A DNA stretch of 64,000 nucleotides from Sphingopyxis terrae subsp. terrae NBRC 15098. GTDB lineage: Bacteria; Pseudomonadota; Alphaproteobacteria; Sphingomonadales; Sphingomonadaceae. The DNA is taken from positions 930,001-994,000 of the forward strand of contig NZ_CP013342.1 of assembly GCF_001610975.1 (NCBI RefSeq), given 5' to 3'. Shown piece by piece: positions 16,924 through 25,088 of the stretch. Each line of letters opens with the position of its first letter. Within the stretch, counting starts at the first letter, position 1. The notes beneath the pieces are model-generated. The model searched no databases. It was given only the letters and a program-made list of their open reading frames with translations, and had not been told where the DNA came from. A program made the position numbers and the translations under genes.

Positions 16924-17637
16924 GTGTTTATGTTCAGCGAACAATGGAAGGACTTCGAACGTCCTGCAAAGCGCGGTGCGAAGGGCTGGAACAAGGACTT
17001 TGCCGATGGCGTCTCAATCTTCCAGCGCGTCGATGATGGGGCGCGCTTCAGTCTCACTTCCAACATCATCCGGGCATGGCAGTTCGAGCTTCCACTGAAC
17101 CGGGCGATGGCCAGCGGCGCACTACGGCAGGCTTGGGAAAGCGAACCATACTTGGGTGGGATGAGACGCGGGTCCTTCGTGAGCAAGTTCATGCACGGCG
17201 AGGGCGACGACATGGACGAGTTTGCCGAAGACTGGGGACCGAGCCTGATGACCCCCGAAGAGGAGGAGAAGTTCGAGGCAATGGAATTCCCCCTCACCGC
17301 ATACCGGGGAGGGACCGGCAGCATCGACGAGGTTGCGCAGGGTATCAGCTGGACGTTGGACCTCGAGATTGCCAAATTTTATGCATTAGACTGGCCTAAA
17401 CGATGGGGCATCGAGCGGGAGCCGATGATTGTCTCCATGCAAGTGGAGTGCGAGGACGTCGCTGCCTTTCTTGTTGGACGCAATGAGTCGGAACTGCTCG
17501 TGCCATACGCCTCGCTACTTCGCGACGCGATGACCGAGGTAACGGATCGTGTGGACGTCAGATTGGCTGGAGCCGATCCTTCAGGCGGCGCAGATTTTCC
17601 AGGGGGAGATTGTCGGCATTTGCCTGCGGCCTTATAG
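16924..17637 (+). CDS. putative ADP-ribosyltransferase-fold protein
   Basis: A 237-residue protein of average charge. The central part contains, in order, Arg128 in LTAYRGG, Ser142-Trp-Thr in QGISWTLDLEIAKFYA, and Glu188-x-Glu190 in GRNESELLV. That order and spacing match the R-S-E signature of ADP-ribosyltransferase toxins and effectors (R in a YRG context, STS-like strand, ExE turn). The GTG start has GGAG 8 bases upstream; ATG 16930 is an alternative. The C-terminus after residue 215 (ADPSGGADFPGGDC) looks less ordered and might be frame-shifted. The gene lies alone between 30-bp direct repeats. No catalytic activity can be proven from sequence. Confidence 0.55.
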   Translation: MFMFSEQWKDFERPAKRGAKGWNKDFADGVSIFQRVDDGARFSLTSNIIRAWQFELPLNRAMASGALRQAWESEPYLGGMRRGSFVSKFMHGEGDDMDEFAEDWGPSLMTPEEEEKFEAMEFPLTAYRGGTGSIDEVAQGISWTLDLEIAKFYALDWPKRWGIEREPMIVSMQVECEDVAAFLVGRNESELLVPYASLLRDAMTEVTDRVDVRLAGADPSGGADFPGGDCRHLPAAL

Positions 17638-17763
17638 CCATCCTCCGCCTGCTGAAAAAAGCGCGTCGCCATACGCGCATTTTTGCCGCGCGCTGCAATT
17701 ACGCCTTTGGCCTGAGCGTGGCCAGAGGTGAACGGCTCGACAGCGAAGGACCGCACGAGATGT

Positions 17764-17793
17764 GGTTGCGGCAGCTTTTCCATCCCGGTCACA
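17764..17793 (+). repeat. 30-bp direct repeat, right copy
   Basis: Partner of 16780-16809 with three mismatches. Together they bracket the putative ADP-ribosyltransferase gene. Confidence 0.8.
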
Positions 17794-18146
17794 TTCGTAG
17801 GCCGTCAGATAGGGAAACGGACTTTTTAGGTTCGATTGCCGATAAGCGCGCAGGCATTGGGAGTTGGACGACAAATAATGGCCAGTGGGCACCGAGCGCT
17901 CGGCCGGCGACGGACTGCTCGATGCAGATTCCTTTTCCCATCTCCAGGAGTCTTCGCTCCAGAGCGCTGAAGCGATCGATCTGCATGCAAAGCGCCGACC
18001 GTCAGGTCTGGCGCAACCCGAGGGGCGTGCCGCCCCGATCCGAGCCTCCGCATGGAGGTGATAGTTAGGACCCTTCGCTCGCGCAGAGTGCAACCTCTGC
18101 CCGACGGGCTAAAGCAAACACTACGTGCGCAGCGCGTAACGTTTGC

Positions 18147-18249
18147 GGTATTGCGCCTGACGGTGAAGATGTGGCTCCGCCACAAATTTACGGTATTGCG
18201 CCTAAAGATCAATGTTGGAGGCTTGCCACAACATTGAGGTATTGCGCCT
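18147..18249. repeat. tandem 45-46-bp repeat, three units
   Basis: GGTATTGCGCCT occurs at 18147, 18192 and 18238, spacing 45 and 46 bases, each followed by GA or AAA. Each copy is preceded by a different inverted repeat: TACGTGC/GCGCGTA (18122-18138), TGTGGC/GCCACA (around 18170-18185) and CAATGTTG/CAACATTG (around 18210-18235). Units two and three also share a TTGTGGC/AGCC block on the minus strand. Conserved box, variable hairpin. Confidence 0.75.
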
Positions 18250-18668
18250 AAAAAATTGTGTTCGAAAGGCATCAGATTGGTAGAATGCGGGTTTCCTGCT
18301 TCGACGATAAAAAAAATACGCTCAAAAAATTGGGTAAATATGGGGCACATGTTGATGAAGGTGATTTATGGGGGGAACGCCAATCGAGTTTCCCCCTTAA
18401 ATCTTGATCCTGTTACTCCCAAAATTCGCTTTCATACATCGGACGAAATCATATCATTGGTATTAATGCATAATATCCATATGCAACCTGTCCCCCGAAA
18501 ATTCTGCAACATGGCTGCAATGTCGCGATTCGCGCTTCCCCGGCCAACACGTGATTAAAAATTCCCCGAAAATTCCCCAAGAGGGAATTTATTGCGCGTC
18601 AGACTAGATTCTCGGGTGATTTGGCGGCGGCAACACAAACTGTCTAGAATCGGCGAATAACTATGAAG

Positions 18669-18787
18669 CCGATTTATCGGGGATTTCGCTGAATTGCCAA
18701 ACGGCGATGAAAGTGAGTTACGGGGGAAAGCAAATGCACGCTCGCTTACTCAGAAACAGGTTGAACCCGATTTACCGGGGAAAGCCT
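18669..18787. repeat. palindromic boxes CCGATTTAYCGGGG
   Basis: CCGATTTATCGG at 18669-18680 and CCGATTTACCGG at 18767-18778, both followed by GGGA; a related GAGTTACGGGGGAAAG lies at 18715-18730. These iteron- or operator-like boxes stand just before the restriction-subunit remnant. Confidence 0.55.
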
Positions 18788-18850
18788 CGATTAACGTTGA
18801 ACGGCCTTAGAATCGTCCTAACACTCCAACAGCGCCTTCGTTTTGGCGCC

Positions 18851-19501
18851 TCAAACCTGCGCCAATATCCCATCCAGGTTCGTCGCGGTCACAAACGGAA
18901 TTTCCAGTGCCTCGAAATGCGCCTTGCCGCAGGCAATCTGGGCTTTCTCGGCTTCGCGCAGTGTGTTCAGGTCACCCTTGCTTTCGCTGACCAGATAGAC
19001 GTCCTCACGCCCGTCATGGCGCCGGACGATGGCCCAGTCCGGATTATAGGTGCCGAGCGGCGTCGTGATCTTGAAGCCTGACGGAAGCTTGGCGAACAGC
19101 TTGATTGCGCCGCTGATGTCGAGCGCCTTCGCCAGCGCGGCTTCGATATTCGAGTCCGTAACGATATGGTCGAGCGGTGCGTGCGCAACGGGCACCAGCC
19201 GGTCCAGCGGCACGTCGTCCTCTGCGGCAAACAGATCCTGTGCCCACCATTCGTCCAGTGGCTTGTAAACGATCCCGTTTGTCATCATCAGACGTTTCCC
19301 CGCCTGTACGATCGCCGTGACGGCATCAACAAAGGCGGACGGGTTCACAGTAGCGTCTTCGAGCCGTCCCGACTGGACGAGAATATCGGCCAGCACCTTG
19401 CGGGGCAGTTCGGTGCGGTTCTGGAGTTCGCCCAACAGATCCGGCACGTCGAGCCGCGCTGCCACAAGGCGCTGGGGGTTTGATGTGCTGCGCTTCAGCA
19501 C
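18851..19501 (-). pseudogene. C-terminal remnant of type III restriction subunit Res
   Basis: About 216 residues. The segment KLPSGFKITTPLGTYNPDWA followed by YLVSESKG is the PD-(D/E)XK endonuclease domain at the C-terminus of type III restriction enzymes: Asp in NPDW and Glu-x-Lys in ESK. The preceding 90 residues fit the end of the helicase region. The whole SF2 helicase core (over 600 residues) is absent and there is no Mod methylase gene nearby. A TAG stands directly before the GTG at 19501. It is a decayed restriction system, possibly cut when the neighbouring genes arrived. Confidence 0.8.
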
Positions 19502-19552
19502 CTATTTGATTCGGTCTATCAGAATAGCTAACCTCGATCTCGGAGAACAACG

Positions 19553-20806
19553 GTGGCGAAAAGCGCCCTACTGGTCGATTTCGACAATATCTTCAGTGCT
19601 CTTTGGTCGTTAGACCAGCGCATCGCGCTAAAGTTCGCTTCGGAGCCAGGGGATTGGCTTCAAATTCTCGCTAACAGCTATTTGAGCGAGGACACACGGC
19701 GATGGTTGTTCGCGCGCTGCTATCTGAATCCCGCGGGCTTTGTCAGTGCGCCGGGGGACGCGGGCGAACGTCTATATTTTTCCAGATTCCGGCCCGGATT
19801 TGTTCGCGCTGGCTTTGAGGTCGTCGATTGCCCTGCCGTGACGCGAGGCGGAAAAAATGCTGCCGACATCCGGATCGTAATCGACGCACTGGATTTGCTC
19901 TCCCACCGCACGCGCTTTGACGAATTCGTAATCGCATCCGGCGATTCGGACTTCACGCCGCTGCTTCAGCGCTTGCGGGCCGAAGACCGACGCATAGCCG
20001 TTCTTTCACCGGGCTATCTCGCGGCGGCCTATTCTGCCGTGGCAGATCGGATCATAGGGTTCGAAGCGCTTGAAACCATTTTGAACGCTGACATAGAGAA
20101 CGACGCCCCCTCGTCGCAGACTGCCGCAGAGCCGGCCGGAATGGGTCAGGAAAATGTTGTCAGTGATGAGGCGAGCGACTTTGCCGCCTTCATCAGGACG
20201 CGATATGACCAAGCGACGGAGCCGCTAAACCTCGCTGCACTGGCATTCGAGACTGCGCGGATTTGCCCAGCCGCAAAGCAATCTGCATGGTTCGGCAAGG
20301 GTTTCAAAGGCGCCGTTTCGGATTTGCACCTCCCCAATGTGCGGACATCCCAGCATCATATTTGGGACGACGAACGGCATCAGCCTCCGTCCGCCGCGCC
20401 CACTTCGGAAAGCTCCATTCCTAATTCCGTTGCCGAATTGAGCAGGCAGCTCGAGCTGCCTCGGCTCGAAACCGGTGGTTGGCAGGCGCTCTTTGCGACG
20501 TTGGAACTCTATTCCGACAGCCATGAATTTCGTCTTTCCGAGGCCACCCGTTGGACTCGCGACAAACTTGCTGAGCAGGGTGTGCAAATCGCGCGCGCAT
20601 CGATCGGTCAAGTGGTTCGCGGCGCGCAAATCGGCGGAGCCCCGCTAAACGAAAGCGCAATTCCGAGCGCGAAGGCGATAGGGGAAGCGTATCTTGCATC
20701 ATTAATGGGGCGCGCTGAGACTTTAGGCGTATCGATTGATAAACCCACCGAAGAGACCCTCGCGGCCCTGTTCGGCATATCCGACGGTCACAGCCAAGAA
20801 GGATAG
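19553..20806 (+). CDS. NYN domain (PIN-like) nuclease protein
   Basis: A 417-residue protein. Residues 1-170 are a NYN/LabA-like PIN-fold domain with the acidic site: Asp9, Asp11, Asn12 (LVDFDNI), Asp105 and Asp111 (AADIRIVIDAL), and Asp131/Asp133 (ASGDSDF). The remaining 240 residues contain two similar helical segments (around 205-260 and 310-370) that could be OST-HTH/LOTUS-like or other nucleic-acid-binding modules. GTG 19553 has GGAG 7 bases upstream. NYN proteins are usually RNA-cleaving. Its place in the island beside a broken restriction gene suggests a genome-conflict role, but that is inference. Confidence 0.85.
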   Translation: MAKSALLVDFDNIFSALWSLDQRIALKFASEPGDWLQILANSYLSEDTRRWLFARCYLNPAGFVSAPGDAGERLYFSRFRPGFVRAGFEVVDCPAVTRGGKNAADIRIVIDALDLLSHRTRFDEFVIASGDSDFTPLLQRLRAEDRRIAVLSPGYLAAAYSAVADRIIGFEALETILNADIENDAPSSQTAAEPAGMGQENVVSDEASDFAAFIRTRYDQATEPLNLAALAFETARICPAAKQSAWFGKGFKGAVSDLHLPNVRTSQHHIWDDERHQPPSAAPTSESSIPNSVAELSRQLELPRLETGGWQALFATLELYSDSHEFRLSEATRWTRDKLAEQGVQIARASIGQVVRGAQIGGAPLNESAIPSAKAIGEAYLASLMGRAETLGVSIDKPTEETLAALFGISDGHSQEG

Positions 20807-20860
20807 ACCCCCGCGCTCCCAAGCGGCTGCGAGCAGTCCAATATCGTTGCAAACGCCCTG

Positions 20861-20920
20861 ATCAAATCTGCCCTTGCAATCTCGCTCGCGTAGATTCATC
20901 CTAGATCTACAGGGGTCACG
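20861..20920 (+). repeat. 60-bp diverged direct repeat, left copy
   Basis: 45 of 60 bases match 25426-25485 without a gap; the best blocks are CCTTGCAAT, GATTCATC and CTACAGGGG. The similarity stops after CACG in both copies. The pair brackets the 4.5-kb dehydrogenase to sigma-factor module. Confidence 0.7.
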
Positions 20921-21015
20921 TCACTCGGATAACCGGACGGCAGAATTCTTGTGATCAGCCTGTTCGCGACAGCCTCTGATCTTCCGGCCAGTGAGGGGCT
21001 CGGCGCCCTTTAGAA

Positions 21016-22275
21016 CTAAGGAAATAGGCCGCGGCGCTGCTTCGCATGCGACACAGTTTCGATCCCGATTGTCAGCGCCGCCATTCGATTCGAAATGCCA
21101 GCGACCGCCGCACGCGCCATCATTTTTTCGAAACTCCGTTCCAAAATCTGGTTGAGGCGACTGCGTATTTCTCGTTCGTCCCAAAAAAGCCGCTGAATAT
21201 CCTGCACCCATTCGAAATAGCTGACGATCACGCCACCAGAGTTACACAAAATGTCCGGAAGCACAAAAATGTCGCCCCGATCGGTCAGAATTTGATCGGC
21301 CTCCGGGGTGGTCGGACCATTAGCCCCTTCGGCCAAGATTCGGCAGCGGAGTTTGCCTGCGTTTTCGCCATTTATGACTTGTTCGATTGCTGCGGGAACA
21401 AGAATGTCGCATGGCATCAATAGAAGCGATTGAGGATCGATTGCTGCTTCGAAAGCGAAACCCATCAAGCTTCCATTTATATAAACGTGGCGCAAAAGTG
21501 CCTCTACATCGAAGCCGCGGCGATCATAAATCGCCCCGCTATGATCGCTTACGCCGACGACTTTAATGCCGCGATTTCGTAGCTCCAGTGCGGAAATTGA
21601 TCCGACGTTGCCGAAGCCTTGAATGATTGCGGTGGCACCGATTGGCGCCAAGCCGATCCGATCCATTGCTTTGTCCACCAGGAATGCAACACCACGCCCC
21701 GTCGCCTCTCTACGACCCGCGGTGCCGCCAGATTCCAAAGGCTTTCCGGTAACGATCTCGGTGACAGTGCTGCCATGATGCATAGAGTATGTGTCCATGA
21801 ACCAAGCCATGACCTGTTCGTCGGTGCCCATATCCGGCGCCATTACATCAATGCTGGGTCCGACGAAGGGGATCATTTCCTGCATATAGCGCCGCGAAAG
21901 TGCCTCCAGTTCGGCATAGGAAAGCAATTTGGGATCGACGGTGATGCCGCCCTTTGCTCCGCCGTAAGGGAGGCCGGCCAATGCGCATTTCCAGCTCATC
22001 CAGATTGCGAGTGCAGCCACTTCACTCACATCGACCGCAGGTGAGAAGCGGGTGCCCCCTTTGGTGGGGCCAAGGGTCAAGTGGTGCTGCACACGATAAC
22101 CGGGAAACACCGCGATCGATCCGTTATCCAAGTGAATCGGACATGAAACGGCTATGGCCCGCTTGGGCAGAAAAACTCTGTCGCGGACGTCCAGGTCAAG
22201 CCCGATTATATCGGCGGCACCCTCAAATTGGCGGCGCGCCATTTCGAATATCGGACCGCTAAACATAGTTTGCAT
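21016..22275 (-). CDS. Glu/Leu/Phe/Val dehydrogenase (glutamate dehydrogenase type)
   Basis: A 419-residue cytosolic enzyme that oxidatively deaminates an amino acid, most likely glutamate, with NAD(P). The N-terminal domain has the substrate-binding set LGPTKGGTRF and the catalytic-Lys motif LPYGGAKGGI, then DVMAPDMGT. The C-terminal Rossmann domain shows GFGNVGS. The length is normal for the hexameric family. ATG 22275 follows AAGG at a distance of 10 bases; ATG 22266 is an alternative. It is the last gene of a minus-strand row (ferritin-like, cytochrome c, dehydrogenase). Substrate choice between glutamate and branched or aromatic amino acids cannot be fixed from sequence. Confidence 0.9.
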   Translation of the reverse strand: MQTMFSGPIFEMARRQFEGAADIIGLDLDVRDRVFLPKRAIAVSCPIHLDNGSIAVFPGYRVQHHLTLGPTKGGTRFSPAVDVSEVAALAIWMSWKCALAGLPYGGAKGGITVDPKLLSYAELEALSRRYMQEMIPFVGPSIDVMAPDMGTDEQVMAWFMDTYSMHHGSTVTEIVTGKPLESGGTAGRREATGRGVAFLVDKAMDRIGLAPIGATAIIQGFGNVGSISALELRNRGIKVVGVSDHSGAIYDRRGFDVEALLRHVYINGSLMGFAFEAAIDPQSLLLMPCDILVPAAIEQVINGENAGKLRCRILAEGANGPTTPEADQILTDRGDIFVLPDILCNSGGVIVSYFEWVQDIQRLFWDEREIRSRLNQILERSFEKMMARAAVAGISNRMAALTIGIETVSHAKQRRGLFP

Positions 22276-22413
22276 TGAGGTATTGCCTTCGAATTCTAGA
22301 GAGTCGTCGAACTGACGGCTGCGCGCCGTTGGCGACCAGGAGAAGGGAGGAACGCCGCGGCGTCCGGTCACTCAGCAGGCCGAGAGGCCCATGGATCCGC
22401 GACCGAAGGTGAT

Positions 22414-22458
22414 GATGGCGAGTGCCTCTAAAAAGGGGGTGACGAGGCACTCGCCATC
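22414..22458. repeat. 15-bp perfect inverted repeat between cytochrome c and dehydrogenase genes
   Basis: GATGGCGAGTGCCTC and GAGGCACTCGCCATC separated by 15 bases. It lies in the 225-base gap between the cytochrome c stop and the dehydrogenase start. On the minus strand the loop holds the T-run and none follows the stem, so it is not a standard terminator; it could be a mRNA structure or a protein-binding palindrome. Confidence 0.75.
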
Positions 22459-22500
22459 GAGTCAGGTCGCGACCGAGACCCGACTACTTGCGTTGCAATG

Positions 22501-22887
22501 CTACTTTGGAACCGGTCTGCTCTGTTGGCGCAGATAAGCGATGACATCATTGCGGCGAGACGGGTCTGTCAGTCGAAAGCCCATCTTCGTTCCCGGTATC
22601 ATCTTCTGTGGATCTTGGAGAAAGCGATCGATCGTTCGGGCATCCCATATGATACGCGACGCGCGTAGGGCCGCCGAGTAATTATACCCCGTCATCGTTC
22701 CGGCGCGACGGCCGACAACACCGCGATGGGCGGGGCCGACTCGGTTCGCGTTTATCGAATGACAGCTGCCGCAGCTCGCTTGGTAGATTTGCGCGCCCCG
22801 CGCAGCGTCGCCCGTCGCGCCGCTTTGCGCGGCGACTGACGAACTGAAGCCGGCGACCAACATAATTGCGGTTGCGGTGACACGCAT
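22501..22887 (-). CDS. class I cytochrome c
   Basis: A 128-residue periplasmic haem protein. Residues 1-20 are a signal peptide (ending SVAAQ). The haem site is CGSCHS (Cys-x-x-Cys-His), and GTKMGF holds the probable distal Met ligand. The layout matches the small soluble c2/c552-like cytochromes of alphaproteobacteria. ATG 22887 has AAGGGA upstream; TTG at 22893 is a less likely start. It starts 45 bases after the ferritin-like gene on the same strand, so the two should form one transcript. Confidence 0.92.
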   Translation of the reverse strand: MRVTATAIMLVAGFSSSVAAQSGATGDAARGAQIYQASCGSCHSINANRVGPAHRGVVGRRAGTMTGYNYSAALRASRIIWDARTIDRFLQDPQKMIPGTKMGFRLTDPSRRNDVIAYLRQQSRPVPK

Positions 22888-22932
22888 GCCCAATCCCTTT
22901 CCGAAATCATCAAAGCGCTAGAGATCGGCGCT

Positions 22933-23520
22933 TCAGCCGAACAGAAAGGCAGTAGCCGGGATCGGCTGTTCCAACGCAGTGGTCAGCAGTGACCAGTGTG
23001 ATGCTTCGTCGGCGGCGATTTTCGCGCACACTTGGGCGAGTTCCTTGCCCCCAAGCGACGGCATCACACCGATGTAGGCGTTGGCCGCGCCCAACTCGTG
23101 CGACTGCGCAAGACGCAGAATGTCGTTCTGATTCTTGAGCGACGCCACATTAAGGCTTTCGACATAAGCGGCACGGGTCTTCGGTTCGACGGCCTTGCCA
23201 CCCAGGTCGTGCACGGCACGTGCAAGCGCGTCACGATGCCCTTTGTGGTGCCCTTGGAAAATCAACGCGAGGTCAAGCACGGGCTTCTGCAAAAGACCGC
23301 TTTCAGCCCCAATCAGATATGCCTCGATCGCTTCATGTTCGAGACCCAGAGCCACGTTCAGGATATCAATGTCGCCTTGGCTCGCTGTGACACCGGGGCC
23401 CTTGCCCATGGATCGAGCCAGTGCCGGAGCATCGCCGAGGATGCCGACGGCGACCGCCGACAATACACCCGTTCCAGTAAGGCGCATAAGGTTGCGGCGT
23501 GATTGTTGCATCTGTGTCAT
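22933..23520 (-). CDS. Tat-exported ferritin-like domain protein
   Basis: A 195-residue protein. The N-terminus SRRNLMRLTGTGVLSAVAVG is a twin-arginine signal with cleavage near ALA. The mature part is a four-helix ferritin-like bundle with the helix-borne carboxylates and His: ALGLEHEAIEAY, FQGHHKGH, LAQSHELGAANAY and ADEASHWSLL. This is the group of ferritin-like proteins found next to cytochromes and stress genes (desiccation-associated in some annotations); bound metal is likely, function unproven. AAGGG precedes ATG 23520. A GGAAC-N17-ATCGAATG promoter lies at 23575-23604. Confidence 0.85.
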   Translation of the reverse strand: MTQMQQSRRNLMRLTGTGVLSAVAVGILGDAPALARSMGKGPGVTASQGDIDILNVALGLEHEAIEAYLIGAESGLLQKPVLDLALIFQGHHKGHRDALARAVHDLGGKAVEPKTRAAYVESLNVASLKNQNDILRLAQSHELGAANAYIGVMPSLGGKELAQVCAKIAADEASHWSLLTTALEQPIPATAFLFG

Positions 23521-23574
23521 TCGAGACCCTTTCCTAAATGGACCCACAGCAAGACGATTGCCGCCTTGGGCCTG

Positions 23575-23604
23575 CATTCGATGCGGCACCGCGTTTCAGG
23601 TTCC
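23575..23604 (-). promoter_or_regulatory. ECF-type promoter of the ferritin-like/cytochrome operon
   Basis: On the minus strand GGAAC (-35), 17 bases, ATCGAATG (-10), ending 54 bases before ATG 23520. The same two blocks at the same spacing stand before folE and before the ECF sigma gene. Confidence 0.7.
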
Positions 23605-23628
23605 CGAACTTCTTTTTCTTCCTCGAAG

Positions 23629-23658
23629 GGAACCTCGCTGCGTCGGCTTCATCGAATG
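23629..23658 (+). promoter_or_regulatory. ECF-type promoter of folE
   Basis: GGAAC at 23629-23633, 17 bases, ATCGAATG at 23651-23658, ending 25 bases before ATG 23684. It matches the promoters at 23575 and 25089 exactly in the -35 block and spacing. Confidence 0.7.
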
Positions 23659-23683
23659 TGTCCGCTGCTAGGAAAGGACGAAA

Positions 23684-24331
23684 ATGGATCTCGTGACGGC
23701 GAATGAGCTGACCGAAAATAAGCCTCATACGGAAAATCTGGGCTATCTCGCTGCCTCTGATCGACCGAGCCGGGCAGCAATTGAAGCTGCTGTCCGAACG
23801 CTGATCGCAGCGGCGGGAGACAATCCGTATCGCGAAGGTCTGATCGAAACTCCGGCACGCGTCGCCCGGGCTTATGAGGAATGGTTTTCAGGCTACCAGA
23901 TCGATCCCGCACAACATCTGCTTAGGGTTTTCGATGAATCGAACGACTATGAGGATACGGTGTTGCTTAAAGCGATCCCGTTCACGTCGACATGCGAACA
24001 TCACATGGCTCCTATCATTGGCCATGCCCATGTGGCTTACCGACCAAGCGGCAAGGTGGTGGGAATTTCGAAACTATCCCGACTTGTCGACGGGTTTGCC
24101 CGCCGATTACAATTGCAGGAACGTCTGACCCAGCAAATCGCTCAGACCTTGAACGACATCCTCGAGCCGCGCGGCGTGGCCGTGGTTCTCGAAGCAAGCC
24201 ATGGTTGCATGACCAGCCGCGGAGTAAACCAGCGCGGCGTCGCTATGGTGACCAAGGCATGGCTCGGCGACTTTGCCGACGATGCCGAGCTACGACGTGA
24301 GCTGCTGATGTCCATCGCAAGCGGCTGTTGA
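23684..24331 (+). CDS. folE: GTP cyclohydrolase I
   Basis: A 215-residue cytosolic enzyme that turns GTP into dihydroneopterin triphosphate, the first step to tetrahydrofolate and pterins. Diagnostic parts are present: NPYREGLIETPARVARAYEE, the zinc and active-site segment TSTCEHHMAPIIG, SGKVVGISKLSRLVD, and EASHGCMTSRGV with the second zinc Cys. The length is normal. AGGAAAGGA stands before ATG 23684. It is divergent from the ferritin-like gene and under an ECF-type promoter. A core housekeeping folE would normally lie elsewhere, so this may be a second, stress-induced copy; that is inference. Confidence 0.95.
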   Translation: MDLVTANELTENKPHTENLGYLAASDRPSRAAIEAAVRTLIAAAGDNPYREGLIETPARVARAYEEWFSGYQIDPAQHLLRVFDESNDYEDTVLLKAIPFTSTCEHHMAPIIGHAHVAYRPSGKVVGISKLSRLVDGFARRLQLQERLTQQIAQTLNDILEPRGVAVVLEASHGCMTSRGVNQRGVAMVTKAWLGDFADDAELRRELLMSIASGC

Positions 24332-24369
24332 AACATGAAAATCTGCATGCGCAGGGGCAGCGTTTCGCC

Positions 24370-25065
24370 TTACTTGGCCGCGTGCATCAGACGCGTGAGG
24401 ACTGCTTCGGTCAGCCTTTCACATCGCTTCCCAAGAAACGGAAAGCTGCCACGGACCGCGTCCGCCAATGTGGCGTCCAGCGATTTTCGCAGTAGTCGGC
24501 GCGCCCGAAAGAGCCGGGTTTTTACTGTTTCAGGCTGCACGCCCAGAATTTCTGCGGTTTCCTCCACCGTAAATTCCTGGATGTCCCGAAGAATGAATGT
24601 CGGCCGAAAAACATCAGGCAAGGAATCGATGGCCTGCTCGAGCAACACGCGCGTTTCGGCTCGAGCGACATGGGTGTCGGGACTTTCGACGGGCTGCCCC
24701 CCAGGGAATCCAATTACCGTCGCACCCTGTTGCTTAAGCGCGTCCGCCGCCTGGGTCGCGGTTCGACGCCGGCGAAGCCGCCCCCTGCCCTCGTTGATCA
24801 CGATCCGTGTCAGCCAGGTGCCGAGACTCGAGTCACCGCGAAACCCGGACATAGCGGCAAAAGCGCGGGTATAGCTCTCCTGGAGGACATCTTCTGCTTC
24901 GGCATCGTCGGAAACTATTGCCCGCGCCACACGGTAAAGACTCTGATTGTAGCGCTGCATCAGCTGTCGAAAGGCGGATTCTTCACCCGCGTTGATCCTG
25001 TCGATCAATCGCGTTTCGGCGACCCATTCTGATGTGTGTTTTGGTGTGGGTCGACGACTGCGCAT
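24370..25065 (-). CDS. ECF RNA polymerase sigma factor
   Basis: A 231-residue sigma-70 family protein. Region 2 reads FRQLMQRYNQSLYRVARAIV and DAEDVLQESYTRAF-like sequence (EAEDVLQESYTRAFAAM). Region 4 has the helix-turn-helix VEETAEILGVQPETVKTRLFRARRLL. Region 3 is missing, as in extracytoplasmic-function sigma factors. The C-terminal 30 residues (FPFLGKRCERLTEAVLTRL) are an extension. No anti-sigma gene is adjacent. The gene is preceded by the same GGAAC-N17-ATCKAATG pattern as its neighbours, so it probably activates itself and the module. Confidence 0.93.
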   Translation of the reverse strand: MRSRRPTPKHTSEWVAETRLIDRINAGEESAFRQLMQRYNQSLYRVARAIVSDDAEAEDVLQESYTRAFAAMSGFRGDSSLGTWLTRIVINEGRGRLRRRRTATQAADALKQQGATVIGFPGGQPVESPDTHVARAETRVLLEQAIDSLPDVFRPTFILRDIQEFTVEETAEILGVQPETVKTRLFRARRLLRKSLDATLADAVRGSFPFLGKRCERLTEAVLTRLMHAAK

Positions 25066-25088
25066 GGCTGTTCCTGGCTATATTTCCA

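Larger units (their letters stand above)
17638..18850. other. 1.2-kb stretch without a recognisable gene
   Basis: No frame here looks coding. The stretch holds the second 30-bp direct repeat (17764-17793), a tandem 45-46-bp repeat (18147-18249), an AT-rich zone (about 18290-18600) with repeated short CCCCGAAAATTC sequences (18492, 18556), and palindromic CCGATTTAYCGG boxes (18669, 18767). The mix of AT-rich DNA and ordered short repeats recalls a replication, partition or control region of a mobile element. Confidence 0.55.

Noticed and set aside
18147..18249. Possible CRISPR array
   Set aside because: The constant part is only about 12-15 bases, there are three units, the spacers are self-complementary and no cas1/cas2 genes are present. 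The Cas4-like part at 12466 is fused to DUF2779, not to a CRISPR locus.
17826..18350. Minus-strand frame of 174 codons in the repeat region, with repeated FRRNTVN-like words
   Set aside because: The protein repeats only mirror the DNA repeat at 18147-18249; there is no ribosome site and codon use is unlike the neighbours.
22414..22458. Rho-independent terminator of the ferritin-cytochrome operon
   Set aside because: No T-run follows the stem on the minus strand, so it is listed only as an inverted repeat.
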